Assembly (NCBI GenBank): GCA_037045355.1
Contig: JBAOHO010000014.1
Coordinates: 1-64,000, forward strand
Direction of reading: 5' to 3'
From: Candidatus Nanopelagicales bacterium
GTDB lineage: Bacteria > Actinomycetota > Actinomycetes > S36-B12 > GCA-2699445
Length of the DNA stretch: 64,000 bases
Position numbers and translations under genes: made by a program. Position 1 is the stretch's first letter, and each line of letters starts with the position of its first letter. Below the pieces are notes generated by a model. It worked only from the letters and a program-made list of their open reading frames with translations. It was not told the DNA's origin and ran no database searches. Below are positions 59,676 through 64,000 of the stretch, one piece after another.

Positions 59676-59990
59676 TCCGGCGCCACTCTACGAGAGTCGG
59701 GTGACCGATCGGTGGGGGCGCACCCGAATGGTGCGGGCCACAGCGCGATGCTGGTGCAGGTTTGCATCAACCACCGTCGGGAGGTCGAAGAGTTCCCCTC
59801 GCCCTGATCAGGGCTTGGCGCCGGCACCTCGACGACGGGCCAGGGCCACCGGCAAGCCACTGCCGATAGACCAGAAGCAGTCGAGAGGTGGGCCCATCCG
59901 CTCCCGCGGGCTTGCGGACGTGGTTGTCGAGGAGGATGGTCATTGCGGGTGACCTCCGTGGTAGGGGACCCGTCTGACTAAGGAGTCGCC
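59676..59990. other. Intergenic region of 315 bp between divergent genes, no clear gene
   Basis: This gap should hold promoters for the SGNH esterase and the dehydrogenase. A minus-strand frame of about 58 codons (59770-59943, MTILLDNHVRKPAG...) exists, but it ends in Arg/Pro-rich text without family resemblance. Just before GTG 59991 lies AAGGAG, a good RBS. Confidence 0.5.
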
Positions 59991-60896
59991 GTGAGGATCT
60001 GCATCGTCGAGCCCATAGGGATTCTTGGCAGTGAGGTGCAGGCCATGCTGCCCGACCACGAGGTCGTCGAGTTCGATTCGCGTGGGATGTCCGATGCGGA
60101 TCTGATCGAGCGTTGCCGTGGGTGCCGGGTCATGGCCCTGACCTCCCGGCCGCTGTCCGCGTCAGTGATCGACAGCCTGCCGGACCTGGGATTGATCGCT
60201 GTCGCTTTCGCCGGTGTGGATTCCGTGGACACCGCCGCGGCCGAAAGTCGCAATGTCCTGGTCCGGAATGCGCAGGGCTACGCGAACACGGCTGTCGCGG
60301 AGTTGGCCCTGGGCTTCATGATCACGCTCGCGCGGCACGTCGTGACTTTGAATCGCTCCATTCGTGATGGGGGTGTCGCGCAGGTCGGAAATGAACTGCG
60401 GGGCAAGACCATCACTGTGATCGGCACCGGAGGAATCGGGCGGGAGGTCATGCGACTGTCCGAGGCCTTCGGCATGAAGACGGTTCCGTTCGACCGGGAT
60501 TCGCGGATCACCTTGCTGGACGCCATCAGTGGGGCGGACTTCGTGTCCTTACACGTCCCGCTCACTCCGACAACCCGGGGACTGTTCGGCACCGATCAGT
60601 TCACCGCCATGAAGACGACGGCGTACCTGGTCAACCTGGCCAGAGGGCCGATCGTGGACGCTGAGGCCCTCGATACTGCCCTGGGCTCGGGTTCGATCGC
60701 AGGTGCAGCGCTCGATGTGTTCGACAGGGATCCGCCCCTGCCCAGGGACTACCCGCTACTTCGGCACGACAACGTGATCGCCACTCCACATATCGGCTTC
60801 GACACCGTTGAAGCCGTGCGGAAGAAGGGGGAACTGACCGCGGAGCACATTGCCGAGTACGTCCGAGCACAGCACCTTGCGAACGGCTCCGCGTGA
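59991..60896 (+). CDS. D-2-hydroxyacid dehydrogenase, NAD-dependent
   Basis: 301 residues from GTG 59991 with RBS AAGGAG. The Rossmann motif is ITVIGTGGIGREVMRL, the catalytic Arg lies in AYLVNLARGPIVDAEALDTA, the Glu region in ALDVFDRDPPLPRDYPLLRH, and the His in VIATPHIGFDTVEAV. There are no ACT domains, unlike serA, so this is a short glycerate/lactate-type or phosphonate/vitamin-type dehydrogenase. The Gly-x-Gly-x-x-Gly is followed by a Phe-Asp instead of an Arg-rich stretch, suiting NAD. The substrate is not known. Confidence 0.88.
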   Translation: MRICIVEPIGILGSEVQAMLPDHEVVEFDSRGMSDADLIERCRGCRVMALTSRPLSASVIDSLPDLGLIAVAFAGVDSVDTAAAESRNVLVRNAQGYANTAVAELALGFMITLARHVVTLNRSIRDGGVAQVGNELRGKTITVIGTGGIGREVMRLSEAFGMKTVPFDRDSRITLLDAISGADFVSLHVPLTPTTRGLFGTDQFTAMKTTAYLVNLARGPIVDAEALDTALGSGSIAGAALDVFDRDPPLPRDYPLLRHDNVIATPHIGFDTVEAVRKKGELTAEHIAEYVRAQHLANGSA

Positions 60897-61014
60897 CTGC
60901 AGTGGGTACTTGGTGATGCTCCGGATTCGGTCAAGATGCACTGTCTGGACCCGGCCAGGCCCAGGCTGCCCTCCGCTCGTGAATCGCTTCACAAGCCCCG
61001 CGTAGACTGGAGGC

Positions 61015-61036
61015 GATCCGGTCCCTGGACCGGATC
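61015..61036. promoter_or_regulatory. Inverted repeat upstream of serA
   Basis: gatccggtcc (61015-61024) and ggaccggatc (61027-61036) are perfect 10-bp arms around ct, ending 24 bp before GTG 61061. TAGACT at 61003-61008 would be the -10, placing the repeat at the 5' end of the mRNA. It could be an operator or an RNA hairpin. Confidence 0.55.
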
Positions 61037-61060
61037 ACGTGTGCCGACGATAGGAATGCC

Positions 61061-62647
61061 GTGACCAAGCCCGTAGTGCTCATAGCCGAGGAACTGTCCC
61101 CAGCGACCGTCGAGGCGCTCGGCCCCGACTTCGAGATCCGGCATTGTGACGGCTCGGACCGCGAACAACTGCTGCCCGCCATAGCCGATGTGGACGCGAT
61201 CCTCATTCGTTCGGCGACCAAGGTCAACGCGGAGGCTCTGGCCGCGGCCAAGAATCTGAAAGTGGTCGCCCGTGCCGGTGTCGGACTCGACAACGTCGAC
61301 GTCAAGGCGGCGACGGAGGCGGGTGTCATGGTGGTCAACGCCCCGACATCCAACATCCTCAGTGCTGCGGAACTGGCGGTCGCGCTGCTTCTGTCATCCG
61401 CCCGCAACGTCGTTCCTGCCAACGAGGCTTTGCGCCGTGGCGAGTGGAAACGCTCCAAGTACAGCGGAATCGAGTTGGCCGACAAGGTCGTCGGGGTCGT
61501 AGGACTCGGGCGGATCGGAGTACTCGTCGCGCAGCGGCTGAGCGCGTTCGGCGTGCAGTTGATCGCCTACGACCCTTACGTACAACCAGCCCGCGCGGCG
61601 CAGCTCGGGGTGCGTATGGTCGACCTCGACGAGTTGCTCGCCAGCTCGGATTTCATCACGGTGCACCTCCCCAAGACCCCGGAGACACTGGGCCTGATCG
61701 GAGCCGAAGCGCTGCACAAGGTCAAGCCCGAGGTCCGCATCATCAACGCAGCCCGCGGCGGCATCGTCGATGAGGATGCGCTCTATCAGGCACTGGTCGA
61801 TGGTCGCGTCGCCGGTGCGGGACTGGACGTCTACGCCAGCGAACCGTGCACAGACTCGCCACTGTTCGGGCTGGACAACGTGGTCGCCACGCCCCACCTG
61901 GGGGCCAGCACCGATGAAGCGCAGGAGAAGGCGGGAATCTCCGTGGCGCGTTCGGTGCGCTTGGCACTGAGCGGCGAGCTGGTGCCCGACGCGGTCAACG
62001 TCCAAGGCGGTGTCCTCGCCGAGCCGGTGCGTCCCTTGCTCCCTCTGGCGGAGAAACTGGGGGCCATCGCCTGCAAACTCTCCGCATCGGCGATCGAACG
62101 GATCGACGTCGATGTTCTCGGGGAGGCGGCGGCCGAAGACGTCCGCGTCCTCGAACTGTCTGCGCTCAAAGGTGTCTTCGGCCAACTGGTCGACGACCCG
62201 GTGTCCTACGTCAACGCCCCCCTCATGGCCAAGGCCCGGGGAGTCGAGGTGCACCTGTCCACGACACCTGACAGCCCGGACCACCGTTCGGTCGTCACCG
62301 TTCGCACCACGCAGGTCGACGGCGGCCAGGTGCGCGTCGCCGGCACTGTCGTGGGTCCCAAAGACGAGGCCCGGCTGGTTCAAGTCGACGGCTTCGACGT
62401 CGAAGTCGCCATCACGGACCACATGGCTTTCCTCGGCTACGTCGACCGCCCCGGAGTGGTGGGCAAACTGGGCCAAATCCTGGGAGACGCCGGCATCAAC
62501 ATCGCGGGCATGCAGGTCGGTCGCACCGACGCGGGGGGCCCGGCACTGACCGTCCTCACAGTGGATTCCGCGGTCCCGAGCAGCACAATGGAAACCATCG
62601 TCACCGAGATCGGCGCGGGCTTCGGCAGGGCCGTCGACCTGGCCTGA
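61061..62647 (+). CDS. serA: D-3-phosphoglycerate dehydrogenase
   Basis: 528 residues from GTG 61061, the long actinobacterial form with ASB and ACT domains. It catalyses the first step of serine synthesis. VVARAGVGLDNVDVKAATEA and VVGVVGLGRIGVLVAQRLSA bind substrate and NAD. RIINAARGGIVDEDALYQAL and VVATPHLGASTDEAQEKAG hold the catalytic Arg and His. The intervening ASB domain (residues about 315-450) and the ACT domain (HMAFLGYVDRPGVVGKLGQI) are present, so serine feedback is likely. Its place after ilvBNC matches M. tuberculosis Rv2996c. The AlkC-like gene starts 3 bp after its stop. Confidence 0.96.
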   Translation: MTKPVVLIAEELSPATVEALGPDFEIRHCDGSDREQLLPAIADVDAILIRSATKVNAEALAAAKNLKVVARAGVGLDNVDVKAATEAGVMVVNAPTSNILSAAELAVALLLSSARNVVPANEALRRGEWKRSKYSGIELADKVVGVVGLGRIGVLVAQRLSAFGVQLIAYDPYVQPARAAQLGVRMVDLDELLASSDFITVHLPKTPETLGLIGAEALHKVKPEVRIINAARGGIVDEDALYQALVDGRVAGAGLDVYASEPCTDSPLFGLDNVVATPHLGASTDEAQEKAGISVARSVRLALSGELVPDAVNVQGGVLAEPVRPLLPLAEKLGAIACKLSASAIERIDVDVLGEAAAEDVRVLELSALKGVFGQLVDDPVSYVNAPLMAKARGVEVHLSTTPDSPDHRSVVTVRTTQVDGGQVRVAGTVVGPKDEARLVQVDGFDVEVAITDHMAFLGYVDRPGVVGKLGQILGDAGINIAGMQVGRTDAGGPALTVLTVDSAVPSSTMETIVTEIGAGFGRAVDLA

Positions 62648-62649
62648 CC

Positions 62650-63759
62650 GTGGCCGCGCCGCTGAAGGACTCCTTCGGCACCCCGGCGGTCGAGCAGTTG
62701 GCGGGCTGGCTGGCAGCGGTGACCCCGGAGTTCGACGCCGCGGAGTTCACGACTCGGGCAACTGCCGAGTTCGCGGACCTGGAGTTGTCCGAAAGGTCCC
62801 GCGCCGTCGCACGGACTCTGACGGATTTCCTGCCGACGGATCCCGCCGTTGCCATCCCGCTGATCACCAGTGCGCTGCCGCCAGAGTCAGAGGCGCAGCG
62901 ATGGCAGGGCATGACCGGATTCGTCCTGTGGCCGCTCGGCATGTACGTCGCTGAGCACGGGTTGGACACCTTCGAGGAGTCGATGACGGCGCAGTACGAG
63001 ATCACGAAGCGGTTCACCGCGGAGTTCAGCATCAGGCCATTCCTTGAGCATCGCTACGAACCCACCATGGCCCGTCTGACCCAGTGGACCGCTGATCCCA
63101 GCGAACACGTGCGCCGACTGGTGTCGGAGGGAACTCGGCCTCGGCTGCCCTGGGCCCCCCGGCTGCGGCGATTCGTGCTCGATCCCACGCCGCTCCTCCC
63201 GCTGCTCAGCGCCCTGCGAGACGATCCGTCCGACTACGTACGCCGTTCCGTCGCCAACAACCTCAATGACATCTCCAAGGATCATCCGGATGTGACGCTG
63301 GCGGTGACGGCGCGATGGCTGAGGGAGGTTCCGAGCCGTCGTCCGCTGGTTCGCCATGCGCTGCGTACCCTCGTCAAGTGCGGCGACGCGAAGGCCCTGT
63401 CGATCCTCGGCTTCGACCGGCGGTCGCCGGCCCGCATCGAGCACGTGTCCATCTCTGCGCATCAGGCGCGGATCGGGGAGAGGGTCGCGGTGCAGGTGGT
63501 GGTCGCGAACGACAGCGACCGGCCGGCGCCGGCGCTGGTGGACATCGAGATCGGGTTCGTCAGGCCCGCGGGCCGCATCAGTGCCAAGGTGTTCAAAGGC
63601 GGTGAGTTGTCCGTGTCATCCGGTGGGACGGCTGCGGTGAAACGCAGTTTCTCGCTGGCGCAGTTGTCGACCCGTTCCGTCTACCCCGGCCGTCATACGG
63701 TCGCTATCCTTCTCAACGGATCTCGGATTCCGGCGGGCTCTTTCGAACTCATCGATTGA
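62650..63759 (+). CDS. DNA alkylation repair-like protein (AlkC/AlkD HEAT-repeat family)
   Basis: 369 residues from GTG 62650. Helical repeats of HEAT type run through residues 30-270: RFTAEFSIRPFLEHRYEPTM, WTADPSEHVRRLVSEGTRPR, LRDDPSDYVRRSVANNLNDI, typical of AlkC (COG4335) with WTxxxxxxVRRLxSEGxRxR-like text. The last 100 residues form a beta-sandwich (RIEHVSISAHQARIGERVAV), also as in AlkC. Family members excise 3-methyladenine or 3-methylcytosine. It directly follows serA and is probably cotranscribed with it. Confidence 0.8.
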   Translation: MAAPLKDSFGTPAVEQLAGWLAAVTPEFDAAEFTTRATAEFADLELSERSRAVARTLTDFLPTDPAVAIPLITSALPPESEAQRWQGMTGFVLWPLGMYVAEHGLDTFEESMTAQYEITKRFTAEFSIRPFLEHRYEPTMARLTQWTADPSEHVRRLVSEGTRPRLPWAPRLRRFVLDPTPLLPLLSALRDDPSDYVRRSVANNLNDISKDHPDVTLAVTARWLREVPSRRPLVRHALRTLVKCGDAKALSILGFDRRSPARIEHVSISAHQARIGERVAVQVVVANDSDRPAPALVDIEIGFVRPAGRISAKVFKGGELSVSSGGTAAVKRSFSLAQLSTRSVYPGRHTVAILLNGSRIPAGSFELID

Positions 63760-63798
63760 CCCGTTGCCCTGGAACCGCAGATCCGACACTGTGGACGG

Positions 63799-64000
63799 GT
63801 GAGGGACATTCGGTATGCGGTGGTCGGATTCGGTCTGGCCGGGTCGGTCTTCCACGCACCACTCATCGCCACGACACCCGGTTGCCGCTTGGCGGCCGTG
63901 GTCGCCAGATCCGAGTCGAGTCGGACCGCCGCCGCCACGCAGTATCCGTCTGTCGAGGTCGTGCCTGACACCGACTCTCTGCGAAACCTTGATATCGACG
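63799..64000 (+). CDS. Gfo/Idh/MocA-family oxidoreductase, N-terminal part (cut by window end)
   Basis: GTG 63799 opens a frame that runs past the last base. About 67 residues are visible: IRYAVVGFGLAGSVFHAPLI is the NAD(P)-binding start typical of the family, then ATTPGCRLAAVVARSESSRT and a TQYPSVEVV second strand. The full protein would have about 330-370 residues. GACACT at 63785-63790 may be its -10 box, 8 nt upstream. The substrate is unknown. Confidence 0.82.
   Translation, partial: MRDIRYAVVGFGLAGSVFHAPLIATTPGCRLAAVVARSESSRTAAATQYPSVEVVPDTDSLRNLDID

Noticed and set aside
59770..59943. 58-codon minus-strand frame MTILLDNHVRKPAG...
   Set aside because: No homology recognised, Arg/Pro-rich end, no clear promoter or RBS; kept only as a remark on the gap.

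Overview
From about position 4970 to the end, the window is a high-GC actinobacterial chromosome segment. It has dense coding, many GTG starts, frequent ATGA/GTGA start-stop overlaps and TAnnnT-type -10 boxes. Its gene neighbourhoods recall Mycobacterium and relatives: SAM methyltransferase + GH57, etfBA - cysteine desulfurase - mnmA, MetE-like protein - ligA - gatCAB, and ilvBNC - serA. I cannot name an order or genus. No rRNA, tRNA, CRISPR array or transposase was recognised.

Left end (1-4970). This part does not match the rest. Positions 36-3291 carry a LysR regulator, a GMC oxidoreductase and the start of an alkylsulfatase, all proteobacterial in character and each broken by several single-base indels. 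Positions 3293-4969 carry about 290-bp tandem repeats of an adhesin-type Ig/cadherin-like domain on the minus strand, also full of indels. At about 4970 this joins, inside the gene, a clean actinobacterial GH57 gene. An assembly chimera made with unpolished long-read sequence is the simplest explanation.

Centre (4970-29050). The order is: the methyltransferase/GH57 pair; a GYF_2/pilin-like membrane protein; an APC permease; a long acyl-ACP-reductase-like protein (9486-11540); a GT4 glycosyltransferase; a WS/DGAT acyltransferase; a second methyltransferase; a K+-channel-like protein; the electron-transfer flavoprotein genes (etfA carries five clustered one-base insertions); cysteine desulfurase and mnmA; a multicopper oxidase with a CDF metal exporter; two UPF0126/TRIC-like genes, the second frameshifted; a sugar-porter-type MFS transporter; an unusual flavin amine oxidase whose normally C-terminal FAD-binding segment sits at its N terminus; and a MetE-like protein.

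Right (29100-64000). ligA-nudix, gatCAB, several small hydrolases and oxidoreductases, a PHP phosphatase-like gene, a PfkB kinase and an FMO/BVMO follow. Then come ilvD, an MMPL export operon (DUF998-like protein, MMPL transporter, YhgE-like partner), and ilvBNC behind a leader peptide (MRTYRLVIT) and hairpins typical of transcription attenuation. The stretch closes with nagB, several small enzymes, two D-2-hydroxyacid dehydrogenases including serA, an AlkC-like protein, and the start of a Gfo/Idh/MocA oxidoreductase cut by the window edge.

Window-wide signals. Many start codons lie exactly 6-7 nt after a -10-like hexamer, implying leaderless mRNAs and allowing start choice. Short tandem repeats (units of 8-24 bp) recur just upstream of genes and in places supply the promoter hexamers. 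Both patterns were read by eye and not scored statistically.
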